The notes below the pieces were generated by a model. The model saw only the letters and a list, made by a program, of their open reading frames with translations. It searched no databases and had not been told where the DNA came from. A DNA stretch of 64,000 nt from Magicicada septendecula (lineage: Eukaryota > Arthropoda > Insecta > Hemiptera > Cicadidae), in contig JAWRYS010001449.1 in assembly GCA_034769895.1 (NCBI GenBank), positions 310,001 to 374,000 of the forward strand, read 5' to 3'. Shown here piece by piece: positions 26,838-37,807 of this stretch. The position numbers and the translations under genes were made by a program. Position 1 is the stretch's first letter; every line of letters begins with the position of its first letter.

Positions 26838-28057
26838 TGTAATACAACTCATCTTTATGTTTATTATTACATATACTCTACTAAAATGTGTATAACCAAT
26901 ACCATAATTTGGTACGTCTGAGTACTTACCAAATTCATTAGTTGCCGGGCTCATTTTCTTCTTTTATAACTTGTTTTCTACCTAAGGGGTGCCAGGGTTC
27001 ATGTACAGGGAGATTTTGAAACACAGTTGACGACACAAATGATAACAAGATATTCTTGAAATTAACCATAAAATTTAATTCAATCTAAGGTAGTACATAT
27101 ACAACCATGCGGTCAAAATAGTGACGTCATATGATATGACCCAAAACAAAATGGCGGTTACTTTTTCTATCTCTTTTTACTCTCTCTATTTCTTATCTGT
27201 TGAACTAATATCAATGTAAACTTTATTGCTGCAGCTTAAAATCAGTTATTAATAGTTAATTAGTTACTACACAAACAAATTCCCTCGGCATATGTGGTTA
27301 TGGCCATACATTCACTCGTTCATTCTCACACATTCAACTCCAGACCCATCCATTCTTTTTTATTATCGATTTGGTATTAATGAGCTCATTAACTATAAAA
27401 ATGACAAAAGGAACTTCTCTGCTTATTAGGTGGTGGTGTCCATCCGTTGTTGGTGTGTGACGCCCATGGTGATGGCCGGTGTTCGCCTTTAATTCCGCTG
27501 AGTTTAATTAGATAGATGTGTGCACTGAATTTACATTTTTTATATATTTATACTGTTAAATAAGATGAGCCTTCATTGCTCCACTACTGTTGATAACATT
27601 TTTGTTAGTTAATTTAAACTATTGTTAAAAAGTTATACACACAACGATACATCGCTGTGGCTCCTCTGAAGAATGGCGTTGAAATGAGACCGAGGCAAAT
27701 GTAAATTTGCGCTTGTGTGTGTGGTTCTTACGTCATCCAGCTTTGTCTTGCCGGACAACGCCTCGTTGCACATATTGTATTCAGTGCGTCATTGTTCTTA
27801 GCGATGACGGAACCGTGCTATAGCCCAATCATAATTCATATTGTAGTCCTTCGTCACAAACACCGCCATGGCCTTTTTTGATTTCAGCACGTCCATTGGC
27901 GACCTTGGTGTCTTACTCTGGCTGAATTTGCATTGTTCCTTTTCCCAGAGGGACAATGGACGTAACCATTCCGTGTTTAAATAATTACATAATACAAAAC
28001 ATTGAAAATACCTATATAACCCATAATTATGGTACTGGGTCATTATGTACTGTTACA
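26838..28057 (-). repeat. LTR copy 7 (1220 bp)
   Basis: Mixed haplotype (cttaccaaa with gttgccggg), seen only here and in copy 8, next to the more divergent right side of the array. Confidence 0.65.
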
Positions 28058-29924
28058 AACCCCCTCAATGAAAAGTTTTGTGTCGAAACAAAAAATTTCA
28101 TTGACTCATTCACACTTTCCTAAAAGGATCAGTCTAGATATGTCACCACAACCCCCTGTAACGTTACTAAAAAAAAATTTATCATTACTTACCCTTGGTC
28201 CCATGATGTTGGTCGCACCCTCTGACCTTACTGGACTTCTCCTGAGAGATCCCTACACCATAAGGCCATGAGGCACTCTACACTCCTGTTCTGACGCTCC
28301 AGCCAGCCCAGGACTGCGGTCACAACACCACAAAACTCTGAAACATTGAATACAAAATTTTAAAATAGTGGTCTAGTACACTTACATATCTACAACTGAT
28401 ATGTTCCCTTTTAGACGCATTGGTTTGTTTTTAATTCAAAAGTTTCAACCTCACAACTATAAGACTTAAAATACATTGATTTTTTACCACCACCAAACTC
28501 AATTTCTTCCTTGTAAGAAAATAAACAACATATATATATAACTACACATAACACAATACATCAACAATTCTTTAATATACCCCCAAAATACCTTCACCTA
28601 ATTATTTCTACAAATTCAGCTTACAACTATCATGGCAGACACTTTTATTATTTAAATTTTGTTACTCAACTTAGATTCACTTCTTCTATTTTGTAAATGG
28701 CAGCTTACTATAATATTTTATTCAACTTCATTTGTAACTTTAGACTTTTAACTTTAAAATCTACTATATTTTAACACTTGTTATCGTCATTACCCCTGTA
28801 ACGACCTCCTAACCACACACTCTATTGCCATCAACATAATAAAACATTGTACATTACATATTCACATTGTTACATTTACCTTACATTAAACAATTTAAAT
28901 TTACATGACTTGTACCAAACTTTATCACATTACTACTTCAACAATTCTCTATTAACTTTTAATTATTTGACATTCATTAGATTCTATACAACAATTTCAA
29001 ATTTATCCTTACCTTTCTGTTACAATTACCTTCCTACCATGAATTTTCCTTTTCTAACCCTTCTATCCTTACTCGTTTGGGTGACTCTCTATTATTCACT
29101 ATTTTCTATCTTATTTTGGCATTGTCAATCTAACCTTACTACCCCTTTTTTACACTAACCGCTTCTAACCGTTAATATATTTTGACACCAATATCTCTAT
29201 AATAACCCCCTTCACAAATCCCATTTAAAACCTCTGGCACCGCTCCTTTTTTGTACTAGTATGTGTGTATTCCCTCACTATGCTCATTCCATCATTGGTT
29301 CCTGACCCTTTCAGATAACCCTTTCCGTCACACAACGGTCCCTTCCTGTCTCAACATCTCTCGTTGCAGACTCCTACACCAATACCCTTATTACAAAATA
29401 TCACCATCAACAACAAATATAATTACCCTGCACATTACTCAGTTCTACTTATAATCACTAACCACTGTGTCCCTAAGATATCTAACACCTCTTTATATAC
29501 TATCAATATCTCAACACTTTATTTTCCCTAACTCCCAATAACTCTATTTAACTAACTCCAATGCCCTTATTTATCACTATTACCCAAACTCTTTCCAACA
29601 TTTCAACTTAATACACCATTAGAAAATTCATCACTTACCTACTAACAACAATACCTCTCAATACCCAAATCTATTACCTGCTTCATTAATCTGAATCTCA
29701 TAATATCATTTAAACTTTCTTCAGTTACTTAAAATCCTACAATACATGTTTACATAAAAAATACATAAAATACACAACTACAAGAATACACAAATACTGA
29801 CATTAATATACACAAAATATACAATCCACATAATCATTAATCATTTACCATAATCAGTCCTAAACAGTCCATTTTTAAAAAAACACTGTCCACATAATTA
29901 AATGTTCATAACACAATAAAATAA

Positions 29925-31055
29925 TCACCCTCCATCGTCAAATAGCAATCGAACCTTAAAACTATATACATGGTTTAATATTAGATATTTTATATTATTA
30001 CTATCAATATAATACTTATCTAATTCTTCATATATTTCCACAATACTATTTAAATTAATATGCTTATTCCATATTACTATCTCATATAATTTGTCACGAT
30101 CGAGTACGGTCATGTCGCCTTTGGTATAGTCTGCTACAATCAGGTAAGTTATAAAGTCATCTTTCTCAACATCCTCTCCTACTACTTTATTCTCAATACA
30201 AGGTAAGTTTTCATTACTTTTATCACTCCTATCTCCACCTAACTTTTCAATCAACTCTTCATAATTTCTACATACTCTATATAACTCTATCTCCCAATTA
30301 TCACACAATTCTCTTTCACAATATCTCCTATCATAACCCCAAATCACATTCTCTCTCTCCATATATGCAGGGTACACTACAACTTTATTTTCGCACCACC
30401 TATCAGGTGCACAAAAAATCCAGGGACAACTATTTGCAGACCTTTTGTCTCCAAAACCTACATCGAAGGTACTCTTGTCCTTCCTAAACACATTTATATC
30501 ACCCCCAAATACACCATTAAGGGAAAAATCTACCCCCTGCAAATCTTTTACAATTATACTTTCTCTACACACTGTCTTTAACCCTTTAACACACACTATC
30601 ATTCCATCATTATTATATTCTATTCCCCATACAATTTCATTATCACTACTCCTGTTTACACAATCATTTTCCAATATCATACTTTTATTTATATTATCAT
30701 AATTTTCTACCCCACTTACCTTGTCATCTTTGTTTATCTCTAACTTGTCTACTTTATCAATATTACAATTTTGTCTCTGTATTTCATTTTTAAATTTTTC
30801 TAATTTCTCATTTAATTGATCTAATTTTACATCTTGTATATTGTTTTGTTTCTTTAATTCATTCTCAAGGCTATCAAATTTTTCGTCGATTTCTTTTAAT
30901 ACTCTATTTTGCGTTTTAATTAATGTGAACAGATCTTCCAACGATATCTTATTTTCAACTGCTCTAGGTGTAGAATTCGCGCTTATTTTGTCTAACAAAA
31001 TCGATTCTGTGTCTGTACTGTCCATTTCTACACTATTATTATTTTCTGCCATCAT
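29925..31055 (-). CDS. Gag-like coiled-coil protein, array unit 7 (most divergent)
   Basis: Full length, with eight replacements relative to unit 1: T147Y, A196T, S244R, F250L, C280S, K283N, D297E and F368V. Only a few silent changes are visible, so there is no sign of strong purifying selection within the array; the reading frame is nevertheless unbroken. Confidence 0.6.
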   Translation of the reverse strand: MMAENNNSVEMDSTDTESILLDKISANSTPRAVENKISLEDLFTLIKTQNRVLKEIDEKFDSLENELKKQNNIQDVKLDQLNEKLEKFKNEIQRQNCNIDKVDKLEINKDDKVSGVENYDNINKSMILENDCVNRSSDNEIVWGIEYNNDGMIVCVKGLKTVCRESIIVKDLQGVDFSLNGVFGGDINVFRKDKSTFDVGFGDKRSANSCPWIFCAPDRWCENKVVVYPAYMERENVIWGYDRRYCERELCDNWEIELYRVCRNYEELIEKLGGDRSDKSNENLPCIENKVVGEDVEKDDFITYLIVADYTKGDMTVLDRDKLYEIVIWNKHINLNSIVEIYEELDKYYIDSNNIKYLILNHVYSFKVRLLFDDGG

Positions 31056-31297
31056 TACTTCAATATTTAAATGGTTATTTATCTTTTATTTATATTTGAC
31101 TACGCAATTAACTCAATTTGTAATTAACTATGCAACTTCGTCAACATAACCTTTCATTCATTATATATCGTCTTATATCATCTTCTGTGTTTCTAAATCT
31201 AGCTGTTTTATATAAATTAATTTTTATATAAAGTCCACAGTGAGGGCGTCATTTGTAATAAAACTTAATATTTATGTCCCTTGTTCTGGGCGGCATT

Positions 31298-32516
31298 TGT
31301 AATACAACTCATCTTTATGTTTATTATTACATATACTCTACTAAAATGTGTATAACCAATACCATAATTTGGTACGTCTGAGTACTTACCAAATTCATTA
31401 GTTGCCGGGCTCATTTTCTTCTTTTATAACTTGTTTTCTACCTAAGGGGTGCGAGGGTTCATGTACAGGGAGATTTTGAAACACAGTTGACGACACAAAT
31501 GATAACAAGATATTCTTGAAATTAACCATAAAATTTAATTCAATCTAAGGTAGTACATATACAACCATGCGGTCAAAATAGTGACGTCATATGATATGAC
31601 CCAAAACAAAATGGCGGTTACTTTTTCTATCTCTTTTTACTCTCTCTATTTCTTATCTGTTGAACTAATATCAATGTAAACTTTATTGCTGCAGCTTAAA
31701 ATCAGTTATTAATAGTTAATTAGTTACTACACAAACAAATGCCCTCGGCATATGTGGTTATGGCCATACATTCACTCGTTCATTCTCACACATTCAACTC
31801 CAGACCCATCCATTCTTTTTTATTATCGATTTGGTATTAATGAGCTCATTAACTATAAAAATGACAAAAGGAACTTCTCTGCTTATTAGGTGGTGGTGTC
31901 CATCCGTTGTTGGTGTGTGACGCCCATGGTGATGGCCGGTGTTCGCCTTTAATTCCGCTGAGTTTAATTAGATAGATGTGTGCACTGAATTTACATTTTT
32001 TATATATTTATACTGTTAAATAAGATGAGCCTTCATTGCTCCACTACTGTTGATAACATTTTTGTTAGTTAATTTAGACTATTGTTAAAAAGTTATACAC
32101 ACAACGATACATCGCTGTGGCTCCTCTGAAGAATGGCGTTGAAATGAGACCGAGGCAAATGTAAATTTGCGCTTGTGTGTGTGGTTCTTACGTCATCCAG
32201 CTTTGTCTTGCCGGACAACGCCTCGTTGCACATATTGTATCAGTGCGTCATTGTTCTTAGCGATGACGGAACCGTGCTATAGCCCAATCATAATTCATAT
32301 TGTAGTCCTTCGTCACAAACACCGCCATGGCCTTTTTTGATTTCAGCACGTCCATCGGCGACCTTGGTGTCTTACTCTGGCTGAATTTGCGTTGTTCCTT
32401 TTCCCAGAGGGACAATGGACCTAACCATTCCGTGTTTAAATAATTACATAATACAAAACAGTGAAAATACCTATATAACCCATAATTATGGTACTGGGTC
32501 ATTATGTACTGTTACA
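31298..32516 (-). repeat. LTR copy 8: 5' LTR at the right edge of the array
   Basis: Because the element reads on the minus strand, this is its outer 5' LTR. It ends TGTTACA at 32516 and is followed directly by protease coding sequence of the virus (ACTGGGTATG). It carries several private changes and a 1-bp loss, as expected for an edge copy that is less homogenised. The target duplication would be ACTG or ACTGG; its partner must lie left of the window. Confidence 0.7.
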
Positions 32517-32803
32517 ACTGGGTATGTTATTTTAAACGTAAAAATAAAGTTCATTATTTTGATAGTTTTGGTAATTTAAGACCACCTATCGAGCTAATTA
32601 ATTACTTTTATTCATCAAGTCACCGATCTGTTAAAATCGTTTATAATTATACACGAAGACAAAATATGGATGCAGTCAACTGCGGTCATTTGTGTTTACA
32701 GTTTCTCAGTAAAATGTTTTGTCTAAGCGGTAAAGGATCCGTGTTAACATGTGATATTTTTCCACCAATCGAGTTAAGTGATAATGAACAATGGGAACTA
32801 TAA
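32517..32803 (+). pseudogene. Adenain-like cysteine protease of a Polinton/adintovirus, C-terminal part
   Basis: About 95 codons remain of a maturation protease that cleaves capsid precursors in Polintons and adenoviruses (family knowledge). Visible motifs are WVCYFKRKNK, YFDSFG (Asp of the catalytic triad), and a Gln seven residues before the catalytic Cys in NCGHLCLQF. The N-terminal half is missing because the LTR array abuts at 32516/32517. The base before ACTGGG belongs to the LTR, so the codon before Trp, where the family has its catalytic His, is cut by the insertion. The apparent Asn there is therefore a junction artefact. The stop TAA is at 32801-32803, and the next viral gene starts 12 bases on. 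Confidence 0.8.
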
Positions 32804-32841
32804 TTAATTGACCTTATGACATATCATTCAATACCTAATAT

Positions 32842-34752
32842 TGTAACGTTACATAACCCAGTCCCAAAAATGATAACTTAATCACCCCACTATAAAGGTC
32901 AGAAATGGGTATAATATATATAGCTATAGGTTACTTTGTATTACAAAACACTATAAACTATAATTATGTGATATAAAGGGTACAAAGTGAGATGTAGTGT
33001 ACACAGTGATAAAGTAAGTGTTTTTAAAAGGAGCATCTCACAGACTTATGCTGTAGATGGAGATACAATTAATTGTAGCAGTAGACTATATTGCTACTGA
33101 CCAATTCTGTATTTTGTTTGAATTTTGTATAACTTGTATTGTGTAGGCCACAAAGATTTTGTACCTAGGTATAATTTTATGTTTTAATAATAATTGTGTT
33201 TGAATATAAGATAACCCAGGGTTAGATATAAAATAATAATATAATAAAATAATACTGTATGAGTAAAATGGCAGAGGAAAATAGTTGAGTGTAAGGATAC
33301 TATAAGCAAATAATAAATAATAAATAAATACAATTAAAGGAAATAAAAATATTAAAGACCTAGGTATAAAGTTAAGAGGAAATAGAAGGAAAAACCTTAT
33401 ATAAATTAAATTGGATAGTAAACAGAAAGTAAAAAGGATTATTTTTCTATAAATAAGAAATAAATTTATAATAATATAAAACAGCCTATATACTCAAAAG
33501 TATATAGATGCACCAATAAAAAATGATAAAAAAATTCTTGGTTACTAACAGGAACCAACTAACAAGACATAATTTTAATTGTTAAAACGATTGGAAAACG
33601 TACGTTTGGAAAAGTGTAATGTCTATTAAAATTTGAAAAAAAACCTAATGAATACTTTTGGAAATAGTGGGAAATTTAATAAAAATTAACGAGTGGTGTC
33701 CACCTTATGTTAGAACTCCTTCAAGTATCAACATTCACGTCATTTATTCGATGAAAATTTGAAATAACCCAACTACCAGGTCAGGCTTAGTTTGACTGCA
33801 CTTCGCGATTTTTGGTGAGATCGTATCTTAGAAAAATTTAACTAAATTACAAAACAACTGTAACTTCAACACTAGAAACAGCACAATACAAGTAAACACT
33901 TCAAGAAAAGAGGTGAAACAAACTTTATTAATTTTTGTTAACAAAAAAAAACTTTCATAACGAATCCTTGTGCAGTTTCACTATTCATTGAATGATTTCG
34001 TGTTGGTAGTAAGTAACATAACCTGTACTCTAGCGGATAAACCCGGAACTACATACTACAGAAAAACAAATATAATCTATTTTTCTTTGTAAAGCCTAGT
34101 ATTTTATTATTCATTTCTGACCGTCTCGTAACACAAAGAAATTACCCTTAACCCTGGGGAAATTAATAAATTAATTCTTTATTGTTTTAATATCTTATCA
34201 AGGATAAAAAATATTTTGTTATAATTCATATGTTTATTAAATAAGATCGAACCAATGTGGTATTGACAGGGAGAATCGATTATAATTTTTTTGTATTGGG
34301 AGAAGATAAAAAAAAAATCAGTGTATTTAATAAATAAATACCCTGAACAATTAGTTATAAATAATAAAATGTGTATTATTTCTTGTAGAGGGTAGTTGTT
34401 ACAGAGTTTCAGGAACCCAAGAAGAGGACGAACCGCCGGGAAAGTATTACCGACAATTGGTGTTTATTTAACCTCAAATTGGGATGCAGACGTCAAAATC
34501 AGCTGGTCTCATGAGCGGCGAATATTTAAATTAAGTAATTGTATACTCCGGAGATAATATCCTTGGTCCTCTCTCTCCAAACTACGGTCAAACAACTTCA
34601 TTGAGTTCTCCCAAATCACACACACTCGATTTCAGTTTTGTGTTTTATTTCGGTAAACATAAATTTTAACCAATATTGGGGCTTATAAAATATAATCAAT
34701 AAAGGATTAACTGTAATACACTCGTAACACACACATTATGAGACACGTTACA
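32842..34752. mobile_element. Solo LTR-like insertion with TSD ATAT
   Basis: The element starts TGTAACGT and ends ACGTTACA, perfect 8-bp inverted ends of the TG...CA type. It is flanked by ATAT at 32838-32841 and ATAT at 34753-34756. An AATAAA lies about 55 bp from the right end (near 34698). The 1911 bp hold no ORF of note. No long direct repeat between its two ends was seen, so a solo LTR (or an unusual non-coding element) is more likely than a complete LTR element. It interrupts the viral penton gene within its ninth codon. Confidence 0.65.
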
Positions 34753-35236
34753 ATATAGAGGAAGGAATTAACAATGTATTATATTATGATAGCGATAAAA
34801 AAATAGAATTGCCTACTGGTTCTTATGAAATTTCAGACATCGCAACGTTTATTAACGATTACTTAATTCAACATGATGAAACTGTAAAAATAATTATAAA
34901 GGCAAATAATAATACATTAAAAAGTGAAATTTGTTCTAACGTTCAAATTGATTTTAGTAACCCCGATTCGTTAGCGACCATATTAGGATTTGAAACATGT
35001 GTAATAAATCCAAATAAATGGTACAGTTCAACCTTACCGATAAGTATTGTTCGAGTAGAGAGCATCCGATTGATTTGTAATTTAATTAGAGCTTCGTTTA
35101 ACAACGGAATTCCAGATCACATAATACACGAATTCTATCCTAGTGTTCCGCCAGGTTTTAAAATTATTGAAAAACCGACCAATGTGATATATTTACCAGT
35201 AAACACATCTAGGATACATAATATTGTAGTAAGACT

Positions 35237-35777
35237 TGTAATAGTCCAATTAATTACCACATAATAATTAATAAAAACTTCTCTTTTTCTTACCTTGTGT
35301 CGTCTAGGGTTCTTCACACGAACTCGTGATCTACAAGCGTGATTTAGGGTTATGTATTGTAATAATTACTCTCATTATTTGCTGTTATATAACTCAACTT
35401 TTATTGACATTTTTTGTCATTACTCTCTCTTTTAAATAATATAGAATTTATTCCATATTTTCTTTAGACTTGAATTCGAAAACACATTTTACCCTGAGTG
35501 TCCAAAACCCCCTTTAGTAAAGACAAATAAACATACAATTTAATTCCTTATAATTAACATAATTAATTACTTAAATTAAACAAAGGCAACCCAGTTTTGC
35601 ACGCACATTACTTTCACCTGAAAACGGTGCATGTTGACAGACTTTCTGGACAAACGTGCAAATGGGTGTTCCACAAGTGAACGCCGATTGTTAAAATTGA
35701 GACCCTGTGTGGGTAACTCCTCGTTAATACACTGGATGACATAATAAAAATACAGCCCAAATATTTGTCCCGTTACA
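35237..35777. mobile_element. Solo LTR, 541 bp, with TSD GACT
   Basis: The element starts TGTAATAG and ends CCGTTACA (TGTAA/TTACA inverted ends). GACT precedes it at 35233-35236 and follows it at 35778-35781. Viral penton coding sequence stops at its left border and resumes at its right border. No ORF lies inside. The termini are of the same style as the 1911-bp element, but I saw no clear sequence similarity between the two bodies. Confidence 0.72.
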
Positions 35778-35859
35778 GACTAGAAGATCAACAAGGAAGA
35801 CTGATTAATTTTCGAAATGAAATAATAACGTTACGTTTGTATTTGAGAAAACAATAACA

Positions 35860-36021
35860 ATGGGTCTTATTTTTTATTATGGAATCGATAATAAAACAAC
35901 TGCAAATAAGTCAATTACAAGTAGTAAAGATATGAATATCGACCGGTTAACACCACAAAACCTGAAATTTCTACAGTCATTGGGATTAACAGTAATAAAG
36001 GATTATTTAAACAAAAAATGA
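35860..36021 (+). CDS. Small viral ORF overlapping the capsid gene by ATGA
   Basis: An intact 53-codon ORF (MGLIFYYGIDNK... ending LGLTVIKDYLNKK). It starts 2 bases after the penton stop. Its TGA at 36019-36021 overlaps the major capsid ATG at 36018-36020. The tight packing between two structural genes, and survival without a break among damaged genes, argue that it was a real viral gene. The C-terminal half (PQNLKFLQSLGLTVIKDYL) looks like a short amphipathic helix. A virion-associated role is inferred from position; I cannot name a family. Confidence 0.6.
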   Translation: MGLIFYYGIDNKTTANKSITSSKDMNIDRLTPQNLKFLQSLGLTVIKDYLNKK

Positions 36022-37241
36022 ACCTTAATATTCAAAACGTAAATGCTAGCATTCTAAACGTTACAGAAGATGTTGTGTATGAAGATGACTCCATAGTAGG
36101 ATTAGCTTATCACACTCATCTACCGTACACCTCTACTACATACAATAATAATGACGAAATTAGAATTCCAATTAATCAACAAGATGTGTACACATTACCG
36201 TGTGAAAGTTAACTTCATATAAAAATAGAATGCACTAATAATAACAGTGCATATGATCAAACTTTAAAATTATGTTCAAATGCTTTAGCATTTTTGTTTG
36301 ATGAAATTAGATACGAAATAAGTGGATCAGAAATCGATAGAGTTAAAAATGTTGGAATAACATCAACAATTAAGAATATGTTAATGATTAAACCACATGA
36401 AGTTAACACTTTAGAAAATAGTGGATGGCTTTCAGATTTAATAAGTCATATGGCACCATCATCGAAAGATATTAGCTTCTGTGTCCCATTAAAAAGGTTG
36501 TTTGGATTTGCTGAAGATTTTGTTAAATGTAAAGCAAGAATTAGTTTTAATTAGAGCGTCCACTGATAATAATGCAGTAATTTTACCTGAATCAGTAAAC
36601 ACATACAAATTTAAAATAAAATATATATCATGGAGAATTCCGTATGTTTATGTTAATGACGTAGTAAAGGTAGATTTTCTGAAGATAGTACAAATTGATC
36701 GACCTTTATTAATGTCGTTTCGAAAATGGGAACTTTACGAGTATCCATCTGTGCCAAAAGCAAACAAACATACTTGGACTGTTAAAACGTCGTCACAATC
36801 AGATAAACCTCGTTATGTTATTGTAGGTTTTCAGACTGACAGAAAAAATAATGGACATAAAAACCCAGCAAATTTTGATCTTGTCTCGTTATATAATGTA
36901 AAATTATATTTAAATTCAGAATACGATCCGTATGATAATTTAAATGGTGAAACGTCGATTCTACATGAGTATTATTCAATATTTCAGTCCTCGTATTATT
37001 ACAAAAGTGAAAATGCACCAATGATAAATCGTTCAAACTTTCTAACGTATACACCTTTTTGTGTAATTGATTGTTCAAAACAAAATGAATCATTAAAAAC
37101 TGGTTCAATAGATATCCATCTGGATATTGAGACGTCAACAGACATACTGGAAAAAGTACTATCTACTGTCTCATTTTTTACGATACAATTATCCAATATA
37201 CACCTTTATCTGGTACTGTAAGAAAAGTATTTAAAATATAA
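36018..37241 (+). pseudogene. Polinton major capsid protein (double jelly roll), broken
   Basis: This gene encodes the capsid shell protein. Recognisable stretches are NNNDEIRIPINQQDVYTLP, FLFDEIRYEISGSEIDRVKN, SFRKWELYEYPSVP, HTWTVKTSSQ, VKLYLNSEYDPYD, FQSSYY and VIDCSKQNESLKTGSIDI; this combination is characteristic of Polinton/adintovirus capsid proteins. Three lesions are seen: an in-frame TAA at 36210-36212, a frameshift between about 36500 and 36550, and a frameshift in the T-run at about 37178-37183. The frame that carries the C-terminal end closes with TAA at 37239-37241. About 400 codons in all, somewhat short of the usual capsid length, with the missing part possibly near the stop at 36212. 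The ATG overlaps the upstream small ORF. Confidence 0.85.
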
Positions 37242-37285
37242 TTACTACGCTGATAAAACATATATCAGTTCTGCTGTTGCACGCA

Positions 37286-37807
37286 ATGGAATACGTTATC
37301 GACTTTCAAGGTTTTCGCGATGATGGAAATAATTATATTATTAAAGAACTGAGCGTGCAACCTATAGTAAACGCTAAATTCGCTGGTGTTTGTAATCAAT
37401 ACTTATTCTTACCTCCATTCGATTACAGACATCTATCAGAAAAGAAAAAAAAGTTAATGACTGGATTAACAATAATTATCTTGGACTTAGTTGGAATTGT
37501 GGATTAACAGAGTATAGTGAACTTCCAGTAATATTAAATTCATATATATATATATGGAAAGTGTATTTATGTAAAAGGACGTGAAAGAAAAATAGCTTTA
37601 CAAAAAGAATTGAACTGTCATGTTATAATGGTGGATATTGAATCACTCAAGTGTCCGTCCCTAAGCGTTTTGAAGAAGCAGTCTTTAAATAGTATACGTT
37701 GTCCATATGATTACTCTTCAACAAACTGTGGATTAAGTAACGTGTTTTATATTACTAAATGGATAATTCAATATTGGAACTGTTTGTGTGATGAACATGA
37801 TGAATAA
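37286..37807 (+). pseudogene. Conserved Polinton-linked gene, possible nuclease fold, frameshifted
   Basis: The ORF starts at ATG 37286 (MEYVIDFQGFRDDGNN), 45 bases after the capsid stop. It shows DFQGF and IIKEL near the N-terminus, then CIYVKG, VDIESLKCPSL and CPYDYSSTNCGLSNVFYI-type motifs toward the C-terminus, ending at TAA 37805-37807. I recognise this pattern as a protein often found with Polinton capsid genes. The scattered acidic residues and late His/Cys are compatible with an RNase H/exonuclease fold, but that is inference. Two frameshifts are visible: in the A-run near 37444-37455 and near the TA repeat at about 37540-37555. Confidence 0.55.

Larger units (their letters stand above)
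1..32516 (-). mobile_element. Tandem array of a gag-only LTR retrotransposon sharing LTRs
   Basis: Seven consecutive units with periods of 4481, 4481, 4480, 4481, 4481, 4461 and 4460 bp begin at 1, 4482, 8963, 13443, 17924, 22405 and 26866. A partial eighth unit starts at 31326 and stops at 32516. Units differ by scattered single-base changes and one ~20-bp deletion shared by units 6 and 7. The array ends on the plus strand with ...TGTTACA immediately before viral coding sequence, so the minus strand starts TGTAACA, a classic LTR end. In every unit the sequence that follows TGTTACA on the plus strand is aaccccctcaa, a polypurine tract when read on the minus strand. This makes each ~1.22 kb segment ending in TGTTACA an LTR and each ~3.26 kb remainder an internal region. 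Recombination between LTRs is the likely cause of such arrays (inference). The left end lies outside the window. A simple satellite is the alternative. Confidence 0.72.
32816..35857 (+). pseudogene. Polinton penton/minor capsid gene, split by two solo LTRs
   Basis: The gene begins with ATG at 32816-32818. It is interrupted at 32841 by a 1.9 kb LTR, resumes at 34757 in the same phase once one ATAT is discounted, and runs to 35236. It is interrupted again by a 541-bp LTR and finishes at 35782-35857 (stop TAA 35855-35857). Recognisable stretches are LPTGSYEISDIATFIN, DSLATILGF, EFYPSVPPGFKIIEKP and, after the second LTR, GRLINFRNEIITLRLYL. These fit the small jelly-roll penton protein that sits at capsid vertices. 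Apart from the two insertions I see no stop or frameshift, so the coding sequence decayed little before it was split. It lies 12 bases after the protease stop and just before the 53-codon ORF and capsid gene. Confidence 0.72.

Noticed and set aside
1..32516. Satellite DNA, CRISPR-like array or rDNA-type gene array
   Set aside because: The unit is 4.5 kb with an ORF and LTR-style borders; no short spaced repeats or RNA genes.
32504..32518. His-to-Asn mutation at the protease active site
   Set aside because: The first base of that codon is the last base of the LTR, so the original residue cannot be read here.
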